NCBI GenBank assembly: GCA_004026145.2
Contig: CP034992.1
Location: forward strand, 4,972,993 to 5,036,992
Length of the DNA stretch: 64,000 nt
Direction: 5' to 3'
Source: Takifugu bimaculatus
Lineage: Eukaryota > Chordata > Actinopteri > Tetraodontiformes > Tetraodontidae
The first letter of the stretch is position 1. The number at the start of each line of letters is the position of its first letter. A program made the translations under genes and the position numbers. This document shows, piece by piece, positions 12,491-24,042 of this stretch. The notes beneath the pieces are model-generated. The model had not been told where the DNA came from. It saw only the letters and a program-made list of their open reading frames with translations, and made no database searches.

Positions 12491-13785
12491 TTTTCCCTGC
12501 TTGTTTGTGGAAAACATTGAGGACCCCATGTGGACCGAAAGAGAACTGTCATTTGTTGGAAATTTGTCATGTCAGATACAGTATCAGTTCTTGGATTCAA
12601 CAGTTGGATAATTTAAACAAAGAAACAAAAAATGTGACAAGTCATTTTCGAACTTTGGGTCCATTAATCTAAATATTAGTAGGTTCAGATGAGGATGATG
12701 GTGCAAGTGATACATAAAAGATTTGAATGGAGCTTTTGTCACATTAACAAATTAACAAAGCAGAAATGCACTTGTCGGGGCAAATCTGCAAAATTCCTTC
12801 AGACCAAATTTGAACAGGCTAAATTAAGATTGTGGTTTCTCAGAGGACTGAGCTCATTACATAAAACAGAACAGCCTCAAGATAAATGTTTATAGTCATT
12901 AATATGATGAGGAGTTGTAGACTGCATGGATGGACCTTGAAGCATTAGATGAGGTCGTTTTTCACTCTGGTATATGAAATAGAAAATATTTTTTCAGCTG
13001 TGTTCAGTAATACTGGTCGGCCTTACCCATTAGTTAGTTGGCGTATCGTTCGGTGTATTCCATGTCAGTGTTTTTTTGTTGTTTTTTTTAAAAAAAATGA
13101 AAAGCTCATGTGTAAATCAGATGAGCAGTTTATTTCACTCTGTTGCTTCACATTTCATGCTCAGTGCAGGACTGCAGAAGAACCATGCTACACATATGAA
13201 TAGCAGATAAAGCATCAAACTTAAAATAGCCTGTTTGCCAAATATATCAGTGAACAAAGGCCCGTTTTTCATTCAGGGGTCAATTTCCTGCCGGTGTTTT
13301 TGTCTCGTTATCACATATCAGATGCTATATGGATGATGTGGACCCATTTGTCCCGAGCCCATTCATTTATCCTTTATGGGTCGCTGATGCTTGTAATTAT
13401 ACTCAGCTTGCCTGATGTCAGTGCAAATAAGAAAACAATATCTCGATATCAATTTGCTTTAATTGAAGAATCTATTATTTTGATGCCGCTCATGCAAGCA
13501 CAAGAAACTGATCTCAGACTGTGGTCCAGGTTTTTGGCCTAAGTCCTTCTTATAAGTGCTTTTTTTTTATGCTTTAGATCATGCTGTCTGTAATAATTGT
13601 TGCACAAATGAATGGATGGAATGGTTTGGATAAACAGCAATATAATATAATCATTTAATACTTAGAGCAGGTCGAACCTCTACAGAACAGATAGTGATTG
13701 CAATAATTGTTGAACATTATATCTTAAACGGTGTCAGTACCACGATGTGAAAAGTCTGTTGAAGTTGTGTCCACAGCTCTGCCTC
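12491..13785. other. Intergenic, nothing recognised
   Basis: AT-rich DNA with no convincing exon on either strand. The last part should hold the 3' UTR of the urocortin gene. Confidence 0.5.
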
Positions 13786-14163
13786 TTATTTCCTTTTGCC
13801 TATTCGTGCCATGAGTTCGGCGTTAGCGGCAGCCTTGGATCTCATGTCCTGGTTCTTGGCCAGATCTATGAGGACACTGAGGATGCTGGTAGGGACATCA
13901 AGAGAGAGAGCAAAACGAGACCCCTGCTGGGCTCTCTTTGGCACCTGGGAGGCTGGACGGGGCACTCGCCCTTGCCGGAGCACAGTTTGGTGCTCCAAAC
14001 GGATCAATGAGTCCAGGACGCCAGCACGTTTTAGTATGTCAATAGCCAACATGCTCCTCTGTGTATTCTCATCAAGTTTGCCAAGATCCGGTATGTTCTT
14101 CTGGCTCCGGACACACCAAGGCAACAGCAGAGCCAAGCAGAGACAAACGTGCACGCTTCTCAT
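13786..14163 (-). CDS. ucn2: Type-II urocortin precursor (ucn2 by synteny)
   Basis: A single coding exon of 125 residues follows an acceptor (TTACAG|CTATG) just before the ATG, as in other CRH-family genes whose intron interrupts the 5' UTR. Residues 1-20 form a signal peptide (VCLCLALLLPWCV core). A dibasic KR at 76-77 precedes the peptide. The mature region carries SRFALSLDVPTSILSVLID (82-100) and ends ARIGKRK, where Gly122 is the amide donor and KRK the cleavage site. The peptide should be secreted and amidated and act on CRF receptor 2. The LSLDVPT core resembles UCN3, but the gene lies beside uqcrc1, which is the UCN2 position in human (with COL7A1 between). I favour ucn2; ucn3 is the alternative. 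The final KRK makes the precursor end right after the processing signal. Confidence 0.85.
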   Translation of the reverse strand: MRSVHVCLCLALLLPWCVRSQKNIPDLGKLDENTQRSMLAIDILKRAGVLDSLIRLEHQTVLRQGRVPRPASQVPKRAQQGSRFALSLDVPTSILSVLIDLAKNQDMRSKAAANAELMARIGKRK

Positions 14164-15899
14164 AGCTGTAACTGTCAGGACAGAGGAATAAAAGCGTGAT
14201 AAGACTGTAAATTCTGGTGGTTCACAGAAGGAGACATTTAGATTGAACTGTGCACTGATACACTGACACAGTATCACAGAACTCCTGTATGTGCCAATAA
14301 TCCATCAAATGGAATTCCATGCCCAAACATCATAGAATCACAATAATCTCAACCATTACTTACTGTGCTTCAACTCTGTGGAACTCAAATGGGTGCTTTT
14401 CTTCTGGAAGGGCCTGCCCAGTGCTCCAGTGATAATCTGCTTCCAGTTTCTTCTTCTTCTAGATCCTGACGATGGAGTGTGACCTGCGCTGCTCGTGGTC
14501 GGACGCTCGACTGGATGTGTGCCCGCTCCTCGGAGACTTTGTCCTCGTCCACGTGGGTCTTCCGCTGTGACACTGCCCCTTCTCTTCTCTGCTTATCTTT
14601 TGCACTTCTACACCCCATAACCCTCCCCTCATTTCATCTCATTTCCTCTGCCCTCATTGCTCCCCTTTTATCTAAAAATAACACAATGGTAATCACAATA
14701 CTTTGTCTGTAATGAGTCAAATACTTGGTTCAAAGCAGAACTAAAGCCACCGACTTGAACCCTACAAGGTGCTCTTCTTATCATATTGATATGAAGTTTT
14801 GTATCCATTGTCTTGTTACCATAGATTGACTTATGTATGAAAAAGAGCTAAATATTGCTAGACAACACTGCAGATGGCTTAAATTTTCCCTTCTTACATC
14901 ATAAGACAAGTGACTTACATCATAGTTCTACATGAGAGAGATAGTCCAAGTTTTACCACATTGATGTGACAGGAGAGAAATTATTAAATCAATTAATGAG
15001 ATTTGTTCCTTTGATCCAACAATCAGTGTGTGCGCTCGGCTGTTGCGTGTCATCTTGAATTGTTTTCTGCATAAAACAGAAAGATTCTCTCACACTCAGC
15101 GCTGGCGAGATCACAACGCAGAGCAGAGGGATCGGTAGTGTGGAGGTAAGGCGGGAGGCCGCATTTCCTGAATCACCTCCAGTCTGGCCCATCAAAAGGT
15201 TTTTACTCATCCGACTAATGATATGAATAATAAGAGCAGCTTGTTTACGATAGTTGGGCCCTGGAGGCGATCTGGACTACGAGAACCTATCAGGGAAACA
15301 AACATGGGTCACACAGAAGTCATCCAGCAGGAAACAGATGTCTTCAGTCGTAGACCAGTTAGCATGACGGTCACAGAGAGTGACACGCATGGAGCTCTTA
15401 TATCATCTGATTTAGTGCATTAGTGTATTCAAGGCAGCAGGTCCTGATTATTATTCAAGTAGCCTGCTGACGTAAGTGCTTACGATTGTCTCGCTGTGTG
15501 CCAGAGGAGATCTCATCAGTTAATCCAGCCTCTCTCCGAGTCTTCTGCACATCACCACAGCTCAGCTCTAAGTTAACTTTGTGTGCACAGACATTTGTGC
15601 TGTTCCAAAAACAAAGTGCAAGCACGCATATAAAACATGCAATACAAAGTGTTGTAGTGTGATTAAAACCAACTGGGCCAATTTTTTAAACTATTTTAAT
15701 TTGTGAGAATGAGGAGCTTCTGTTTATGTACAGGAGGACAGAAACAATTGATACGGAAATTATAAATATACTTTGCTCCAGACTGGTTCTGTTCATTATT
15801 GGTTTTTAGGTGTCCAGTAGATGCTTTACTGTTCAAGTGTAAGATCTCACCACTCTCCAACGAGGACCTGTGTAGTACAATCAAAAACATCTGAACCCT
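14164..15899. other. 5' side of the urocortin gene and intergenic DNA
   Basis: The minus-strand urocortin 5' UTR exon should lie somewhere around 14.2-14.7 kb; I could not fix its limits. The rest up to about 15.9 kb shows no recognisable exon. No col7a1 sequence was recognised between the urocortin and uqcrc1, unlike the human order. Confidence 0.45.
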
Positions 15900-16119
15900 C
15901 ACAATATGTTGACGTGGAGACTTCCTAACCCATCAAGTCTAAGTAAGAATGATAACCGAGTGCGAGAAGAGGGAGAGACAGAGGGCAATGGCTGCCTAGC
16001 CGGTCCTGACATCACCTGGACACGTCCAGCTTGAGGTCTTATAACAAAAGCGGGAGGAAAATGGTACCGAGATGAGATTGTGGGGAAAATACGGAACACT
16101 TGGAGCAACGCAGGACATC

Positions 16120-19100
16120 TTAAAACCTCAGCCAGTACATAGCACTGCGCATTCTGTTGTAGTCGGGAAGCTGTTCGACGGGCCCTGGTGGAGAGAAGCA
16201 AGAGGGGGAAATCAGGAAAAGGAAAAACCACTGAAGAAACAGACTTAATGTAGCTACAAACAGGACAAAAACAAAGAACGCACCAACAGCTGCCACAGCA
16301 GGACACTTATCGTAAATGTATTTGGTGCAGACGTCACGCACCACACTAGCAGTTACAGCCTGAAAACAGATGTCAAAGATCGCTGTTAAGGATGACAAAA
16401 CTACACTTTGGAAATCAGTGTAAGAAAGGAGGCATAACGCACATCAATCCGAGCGTCCCACTCTGCCAGAGGAATACGCCGACCGTAGTTCAGGATGTGC
16501 CTGCCGATGTCATCACAGATGGGTGTTGTTCCTAGAAGAAATCCACAGTAGTTCATTAGCTTTTAATTTAGATTGTTCTATGAACTTTGTGTAAATGACA
16601 TCTCTCCTACCATTGAGTTGTCCAACCAAGCTGGCCTTCAGGGCATTCTTGCCACGAGTTACATCACTTTCTGTCACTGTGGTGCACAGGTTCATCCTTT
16701 CAGGAGCAAATGGGAAGAAAAATTGTGAATTGGCTGCACTGTCCTGAAAATAAAAAATAACATTGGAGCCATGAGCATGACTGACCAGGCGTTCTGGGAC
16801 CAGTGCATCATGTCTTCAATGGAGTTCTTATCAGTAACAAAGTAGATGCCCATCAGGCCAGTGTCACTGTAGGAAGAGTGGAAGGCCTGGAAGCTGTGGC
16901 ACAGGTTGGCCTCCACTGCCAGGCGAGCCAGGCGGCTGCTCAGATGCTGAATGTTGGAAGCAGAGACATGGTTATGATGGTCAACACATGCAAACTGTTG
17001 AAGCATGCCTGGAATGACCAAAATATGGCAGGAAAAAAAATTTAATGACAAGGTACTGTTCCTCTCAACTGTTTTAGAGAGAGAGGTAGAACCTCTGACC
17101 CCTGTTTGCAGAGAGGATCATAGTTTACCCCTCATTAATGGCCACTCAAAAAATCAACATCCTCAAGTGGGCAAAGCTTAAAGGGGAAATGCTAAACCAA
17201 CAGAAGAGGATTATGGGCATTTTCCCCCTTTCTACGTCACTATGTGAGCCAACATCCCCTCACCCACCTTTCCTCCACCATAGGTCAGATCATAGCTGCC
17301 GATGATGCAGTTGGCCACCATCAGTGGGACGATGTCCGGGCTGGTCACACTAGCTCCTTCAACAGCGATGGCAATGTGCGCGAGAGGAAAACCATCATCA
17401 CGCATACGGATCTGAAAGGCACAGAGAAAATGATGATGATAAATGATAGCTGCACTCACCCAAATCAAATGAATGAAATCTGCTCCAAAATAACGCACGT
17501 CACTGCCTGTAAATCTGCAGGGAGACAAGACGGGGACGGCATCTCCCTCATACTCAAAAGAAATTCCACTGAAGTTAGACTTGGCCAAATCGACCAGCTC
17601 CTCGTGGTTCACACCTGTGGAGGGGCCAAAATAGAGGAACCTTTTTTTGTGAAATTTGTTGGAAAACCAATGTGCATCCTGAAAAGATGTCTGGCAGGAG
17701 ACAACCCACCTCCAGCAGCAGCCAGCACCATGCGAGGAGCTTTGTAGTGGCTGTTGATGTAGTCCACAAGATTCTCACGGGTCAGACTCCTGGAAGGATA
17801 GATTGGACAATTCTTTTTCATGGAAATGTTACAATATCCAAGGACACTCATGGATCTGAACAGCATTCAACTGTGGTTTATCTTGCCTGGCATTTTTGGA
17901 CGGTCCCAGCACACTCTGACCTAAAGGTGTACCCTGGAATGCTGTGGCGTGCAGCAGGTCCAGACAAACCTCCTGGAGGTTGCCATCAACTTCCTCCAGC
18001 TCACGCAGCAACACGCCCCTCTGCTGCTCGATCTCAGCCTCGTTCAGTGAGCAGCTTTGTACCACTTCTGCCAGCAGCTCCACAGCTAAAAAAAAAAATA
18101 AGAGGGGAAACTTTAGACCTTAAAGTTCAGAGATTTTGATTCAGTCAATCACGTCAAATGTACAGGAACTGTCAGAAGAGAATCTGTCACGCAATTTTCC
18201 AAAACTTTTTTCTGTTTTAAACTAGTAGTTACTGATTTTACTGGTTATATGCAAGTACCTTTGGGAAGGTCTTTAGCTAGGGTCTTCATGTAATATGCAG
18301 TGTGTTCCCTGGAGGTGTAAGCATTCAGGTGTGCACCCATGGATTCCACTTGTTGCTCCAAGGCAGTCTGAGGGTACTTCTTGGTTCCCTGGGATAGGGG
18401 TGGGAAAAGGCAGAGTAAACTAAAGGTGTGGTGAGTTCTTTTTAGAACTGTGAGGTAGTGAAGATGCACATGTACTTGTAGATGACAGACCCTAAATAAT
18501 ATTGATTTACTGGCCAAAGGTTCAACTTATTTTTAAAATCTTGAGGTGTACTAGCGTCTACCTTAAAAGCCATGTGCTCCAGGAAGAACCCTGCTCCATT
18601 GTTCTTCTCATTTTCGTAGCGACTTCCAGCACTGATCCACAGTCCAACCTGTTAGGAAAAATAAATGTGAGCATTTTGAAGACAGTAAATTGGCAAGTGT
18701 ATGCAGGGATTTAACTCCCATATACTTGTGTTCTTACAGTGCATGTAGCATGCCCGGTCTCCTCAGATGCAACTCTCAAACCATTGTCCAGGGCAGTAAG
18801 GCGAGTTTCAGGGGCTCCGGCCAGGCTCTGGGCATAGCTGACCGAGGACTGTCCACGTCTCAGGGACAGCAGGATGGGCTGAAGCGATAAAGAGGGCAAA
18901 AAAACACTAAAAATCCTGGATGTGAACTGGTAGGAATTTTCTCAAAGCAAAACAAAAGATAAAATCTAATATATGAACTGATGATTTGGATTTGCTCTGC
19001 AAGGCCACTGTGGCTGGCAAACAACACATGATTGAGATAGTCATCAGGTTTTTCAATGACCATCAATGTGTGGTAGAATACGTTTAATCAAATAGGTCAT

Positions 19101-19935
19101 GACAGAGTTGCAAAATACGATTTGATAACAACAAACCAAAAAAAACCTTATCACCAAGGCAAGAACCACTTCTGTGATTAAGTAGCACTTTTCTCACTGT
19201 ACAAAAAAGTGTAATCTGTTGCAGCCACAAAGAGACATGATATAAACTGTATGGTGTGTTGACTTAAATGGATGAAACCTTTCAGCAGTGATGTGAACCT
19301 CTGAGAATAAACTACGTTTTACACAGACATGTCAAAGACATGCAATCTTAAGAGGATGCTGTAAGGATTTGGATTGCATTACATGCTTGATTATCGCTTT
19401 AAGGTTTTGCTTAATCTCACAGGATTGCATGAAAGGAACAACTGAAAATCAGATTTTTAACGCTTTTTCAAATTATTATCAAACTGTCTCTAGAGTCCCC
19501 GTGCTAGCTATGCTAGCCCAATAGCTTAGCCGAAGTGGGTGAGTGAGGATAACTTTGAGCAGGACAGCTGGTGACCTTGCGTATGGAATAAGACTAGTCA
19601 AATGATAAGTGATTGGTCTTAATAATATGCATATTAAGATTAAGTAATCCGTTAAATACAAATTACACGACCAACTTCCTTGTCTGACAGGTGACCTTGC
19701 ATTCAGTGCTAGCTGACTGAGGCTAACCGGTGGGTTTTTACCCTTCGAGCAGCCTGGTGGGCAGTTAGCAATTTGTCCCGTCACATCAGCACATGGCAAA
19801 ATCAGAGCCGAATCATCCGAAATTGCTTTTTTTTCCCCCCAGTAAAAAGTCAAGGCCGATAGATATACATACGCTGCGATTTTTGGCAAGGGCTCGACCC
19901 ACAGTAGTTCCGACTCGGCACACGGACGCCGCCAT
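16120..19935 (-). CDS. uqcrc1: uqcrc1, cytochrome bc1 complex core subunit 1
   Basis: Thirteen coding exons on the minus strand: 19935-19873, 18878-18738, 18648-18562, 18388-18259, 18085-17887, 17789-17710, 17614-17499, 17411-17268, 16946-16786, 16696-16611, 16531-16443, 16359-16284 and 16184-16120. All phases agree and give 478 residues (human about 480). The protein is a matrix-side core subunit of respiratory complex III, related to the mitochondrial processing peptidase. The N-terminus (MAASVCRVGTTVGRALAKNR) is a basic presequence. The peptidase motif HxxEH appears as FFLEH (residues 89-93), so the first zinc ligand is lost, as in UQCRC1 and unlike PMPCB. The ending YWLRF also fits UQCRC1. 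Other landmarks are ESMGAHLNAY, HYKAPRMVLAAAGG and TYGGGK. The intron between 17887 and 17789 has a GC donor. The 3' UTR extends below 16120. Confidence 0.96.
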
Positions 19936-19938
19936 TTT
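19928..19938 (-). promoter_or_regulatory. YY1-type site over the uqcrc1 start codon
   Basis: The minus strand reads AAAATGGCGGC here, a good match to the YY1 consensus, with the ATG being the uqcrc1 initiation codon. YY1 sites overlapping the start or lying just downstream of the transcription start are common in housekeeping and mitochondrial genes. Confidence 0.5.
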
Positions 19939-20990
19939 TCCGTACGGTTTCAGCAGGGAGGGCGCTCTGTGCGGCTTTCTCTTGGTCTCCGACGCCCAAA
20001 GCAACACTATTGTCGGCTATCGCCATCCAGTGTTCGGTTTGGTTTTGACGACAAATTCTGCAGTTCGTCTGTTCTGTTCAGTCTTTGTAGCGCCCCTTTG
20101 TAATTTAGTAAACTGGCAAGTCTTTCTGCGTCATGTTATTAGTTTTACAGTTAGCTTTTCAGCCTTTTTTTTAATCATACAAAGACCAGCTAGGGAATAT
20201 TTGATAAAATATTTAACCCACTACATACAATTTTGTCCATTTAAAAATAACCATCCAGTTTTAAAACAAAAGGCTTAGTCTAACAAGAACAAACAACGCT
20301 AACAAACGAAACATATGCATCCTCAATAGAAAACGTTATATGTACACTTACCTATAAAACTGATCTGTAATGCAAAATTACAATTGTAATTTGAATTCCG
20401 CGCTTCAGTCTTCGTCGCCATTTTGGCTCCCAGAAAGTCTGAAATATTTTTTTTTAGGATTGAAAAGATACGAGCTGCCCTGTCCTTCCTCAATACCCCA
20501 CTGTCAAATTTGAACTCCATTTAAAGTTCAAATTTTCCCTTATAAATTAAAGTGTACACAGTACCGTAATTTATATAAGTTGTGCTATTTTTGAGAAAGT
20601 AGAGAATTTAAATTGTCTTCAATAAATTCATAAATACTACTTCGCCATCCTACGAAAGAAAACACTCGTCCTGCTGTGTCAGAAATATCAGGTCACGTGC
20701 TTCCTGCGGCTTGTGCCCGGACATACCCCCACACAGAACCTTGCATCGCTTTGTGGAAGGAAGTTGTAGGTCTGTTTAATAGTTAATAACACTAATTTAA
20801 CTCCTAACGTTAAACCTTGACGCCACAGTACGGGTAAGATAAAGAATGTTTTCTTGTGTCGTGGTTAATATAAAGGAATTCTGCTACCATGCTAACACTT
20901 TAACTTTAGCTTTAGAATGCTGCTCGGCAACGTCAAGTACATTCGAAACTCTTATTCACAGGCGGTTGACAACGAGGTCCAGAGGGGAGG
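19936..20990. promoter_or_regulatory. Divergent promoter region between uqcrc1 and hmces
   Basis: The two genes are transcribed away from each other across about 1 kb. On the hmces side a perfect CACGTG E-box within GGTCACGTGC lies at 20694-20699. In the middle, the minus strand carries a second copy of the 16-mer seen at 12466-12481 (here 20414-20429), followed by a consensus donor GTAAGTG with exon edge 20352. This suggests an alternative minus-strand first exon, perhaps for uqcrc1. Only motifs support it. Confidence 0.35.
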
Positions 20991-22723
20991 ATGTGTGGAA
21001 GGACCGCATGCACTCTTGCTCCTGACGAAGTGAGCCGAGCATGTTTGTATAGAAACCGAACGGGGCGGCGAAGGCAGCCCCGGTGGAGGGATGGAGATGC
21101 GGATAAATACAAACCCTCTTACAACAAGAGTCCACAGTCCCAGAGTCCCGTTCTGCTGTCACAGAGACATTTTGATAAGGTAAGGAAAACTTTTCATAAT
21201 GCTAAAAAATACATTGCATAAAAAAGCACGTGTGTTCTATTTCAAGTAATTGTATCATTGTAATTTTAGTGTTTTTTCCCCACCTTTGTTGGCAGAATGC
21301 TCCAGCGGATGAGTGTGTGTTGGCCTCCATGCGTTGGGGTCTGGTGCCTGCCTGGTTCAGGGAAAATGACCCAAACAAGATGCAATACAGCACCAGTAAC
21401 TGTCGCAGTGAGAATATGCTGTCAAAGAAATCCTACAAGGTGCATATCTTCCTAAATCATCCTCGGGCTGCTGCCAAGCTGGCTTTGTTCTGATCAAAAT
21501 GCTGGGAGTCCAAATGTGTTTTAACATTTTGTCATTTTCCTAAAGGGCCCGATGATTAAAGGGCAGCGCTGTGTCATCCTGGCTGATGGTTTTTATGAGT
21601 GGAAGAGGCAGGACAAAGGGAAGCAGCCTTTTTTCATATACTTCCCTCAATCTGAGACAGTCAGTGAGGACAAATTCAAGGCCTCAGCTGATTGTAAAGG
21701 AAATTCTGACTCTCCAACCGAGGCCTCTCCTGACCTGACAGAGGTTTGTATTGAGTTTTCTGTGGTAGAAGAGCTGCAGCATCGGTTCTTTCATCTTAAG
21801 CAGAAGTAAAGCTGGGGAGGAAATTGCCCCTGCAGAAAATATCCTGTGTGGGGTAGGAGCCAAAGCAAAAATGTGCACATGCCCACCAGGTGGTGGTTTT
21901 GATGATAAAACTAAAACGTCTGCTTCATGTAGCAGTTGTTTAAGTACCTGTAAAGTTTAAATGAAACTGGACAATTTTGATATGTACTGTACAATCATGA
22001 TATGCACTGGCCAGGAAATACCAGCCGAGTGGACCGGATGGAAGTTACTGACCATTGCTGGACTGTTTGACTGCTGGACACCCCCAAGCGGAGGAGAACC
22101 CCTTTACACGTACAGTGTAATCACTGTAAACGCTTCACCTAACTTAAAGAGCATCCACCATAGGTAAAAAAAAACAAGAGTAACTGAGCTAAAGAGCTTT
22201 TTGCATACTTGGGGAATTGTTCTGTACACTTCTCTGTGGCTCCTCTTTAGGATGCCAGCAATTCTGGATGGAGAGGAAGAAGTGAGAAAATGGCTGGACT
22301 TTGGGGAGGTGAAGTCTGTAGATGCCATGAAGCTCCTGCAGTCCAAAGATATTTTGACGTTTCATCCCGTCTCTTCACTGGTTAACAACTCACGCAACAA
22401 CTCCTCAGATTGCGTTCAGCCTATTGACCTGAACAGCAAAAAGGTATCCGATTCATCATGTTCTGATCCAAATACGGTTGCAAATGTTGGCAGTTAAGGC
22501 TCAAAGTGCCCCTTTTTCTATCCACTGTGATCCCTAGGAACCCAAACCCACAGCAGGTAGTAAGATGATGATGAGCTGGCTGAAGAGCAGCACACCCACA
22601 AAGAGAAAAGAGCCTGAAACAAATGAGAAGAACGAAGAAAGCACCAAGAAACTGTGCAAATCTCCAGGAGCACTTAAACAGTGGCGTCAGGGAGCAAATA
22701 AGGCACCCAAATCCAGTGTATGA
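20991..22723 (+). CDS. hmces: hmces, abasic-site DNA-protein crosslinker (SRAP domain)
   Basis: Six coding exons: 20991-21179, 21296-21439, 21546-21743, 22015-22163, 22251-22443 and 22538-22723. They give 352 residues (human 354). HMCES covalently traps abasic sites in single-stranded DNA at replication forks through Cys2. Cys2 is present right after the initiator Met (MCGRTA), which fixes the start because Met must be removed. Other SRAP landmarks are YKPSYNKSPQS, MRWGLVPAWF, SNCRSE, the ADGFYEW motif with the conserved Glu (about 129) and IHHRMPAILDGEE with the conserved His. The C-terminal tail is lysine-rich. Its GALKQW segment aligns with the human GLLEQWL PCNA-interaction region but is weakly kept. 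The acceptor of exon 4 (22014|22015) has a poor pyrimidine tract and is the least certain junction. Confidence 0.95.
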
Positions 22724-22794
22724 ATTTTAAATGTTCCCTTTGTTGTCATAGCAACATGTTTTATAACAGAAACATATTTAAAGCAAGAACATTG

Positions 22795-22800
22795 ATTAAA
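22795..22800 (+). terminator. Probable hmces polyadenylation signal (ATTAAA)
   Basis: The common variant hexamer ATTAAA lies about 70 bases after the hmces stop. No earlier AATAAA is present. Confidence 0.4.
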
Positions 22801-24042
22801 CATCCGAAATAATTGCTGTAGTCAAGAATTTTATTTCCCATATTACTTGAAAAGACATTTTTGAAACAATGTAGTTACTATGCATTCATCATTTTTATAT
22901 CATGATTAATGCCAATACTATCCCCCACACACACACTTTCCTTTCAAGGTTACAGTATGGATGCTTCCTTGTAGTCTACTGTATAGTTCGACATGAAGAG
23001 ACCGGAGAAATAAAGCAAAGCACTTGAATTGATGGCGGCAGAGTGAGATACACTTGTCGCCTTCCCCATAGTGACAAAGAGTTTTGCAAATATACAAAGT
23101 CTTGCAGTAGATAGTAAAAAAAAAAGAAAAAGGTATGAGCAAACAAAGTCAAGTTCTTCCATGTAGAACGCTGTGCTGTCTTGATTGGTAACCTCACCTG
23201 AAGTAAATGCACAGAGCATAGAAACCCTAAAAAATGCTTACATTTACTGTGGTTTCACAAGATCCTTATCCAGTTCAGGTTTCTGTGGACCAGAATCCAC
23301 TTGAGATTTCCACACTGGTCTGACGGGCTGGTGAACCAATTCTGAACCAGCTTTTCAAACGGCAGCTTCGTCTTCTTGTGTTCTGCTGCTTCAGCTCTGC
23401 CCCCACTTAAACATCGGATGAGGTACAATAAAACGCCTAACAGTGAACCAATTGCCCGTCTTGATATGTTTAAAATCTAAACTTTTGAGGAGCGATGTTT
23501 CCTTTATTCGTTAGCAGTCGGCAGGCTGGGGGAATGAGAAAACACCCACCACCGCTATAAAATGGATTAAAACAAAAACATTCTCTTCACTCTACTCACC
23601 AGCATGTATGTGCTATCGGTTTGATATTCCGTTTTTAGGTAACCGCGAAAAAGCAAAAATCGGTCTGGAAATCAGCAATAAACACAGAACGTAAAATTGG
23701 ACAAGCCCAAACGTCGTCATGACCACAAGAGAGTAAATGAGGAAACAAATAATTAGTATCATACAGGTACATTTCACATTTGCTTAAGGTGTTCTTTGGG
23801 CCTGGATAATCATAGAAAATGTGTTGGGTTGCATATATATATATAGATATATCAATATATCTATATATATATATAAGGTGAATGCAGCATGTTTGTGTGT
23901 AGTTGTATACTCTATGAGTAGGATACTGCTTTAATGTTGGGCGTTGGGGAATAACACATCGGGCTAAGGAAAAGAGGGATATATAGACAAGGCAAGACAG
24001 GGTAGTGACGGCCCCGACGACCCCGGAGGTTCCTCAGAGTCC
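22801..24042 (-). other. Gap between convergent hmces and rab7a; rab7a 3' UTR
   Basis: No coding exon is seen. Most of the right part should be the rab7a 3' UTR on the minus strand. A TTTATT at 23503-23508 (AATAAA on the minus strand) is a candidate polyadenylation signal about 540 bases after the stop. Confidence 0.5.
23833..23875. repeat. AT-rich perfect palindrome
   Basis: Two arms of about 19 bases (tatatatatatagatatat and its exact complement) are separated by two bases. The interrupting GATATA/TATATC makes this a true inverted repeat rather than a plain TA run. It lies in the presumed rab7a 3' UTR. Confidence 0.8.

Noticed and set aside
13796..14191. 131-codon plus-strand ORF
   Set aside because: It is the antisense shadow of the urocortin coding exon.
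14385..14618. 77-codon minus-strand ORF upstream of the urocortin
   Set aside because: It has no recognisable similarity and lies where the urocortin 5' UTR is expected; no support as a protein.
17244..18139. Plus-strand ORFs of 167 and 155 codons
   Set aside because: They are antisense to uqcrc1 exons 5 to 8.
16120..19935. pmpcb (processing peptidase beta) as the identity of this gene
   Set aside because: The HxxEH motif is FFLEH and the C-terminus is YWLRF, both typical of UQCRC1; PMPCB keeps HFLEH.
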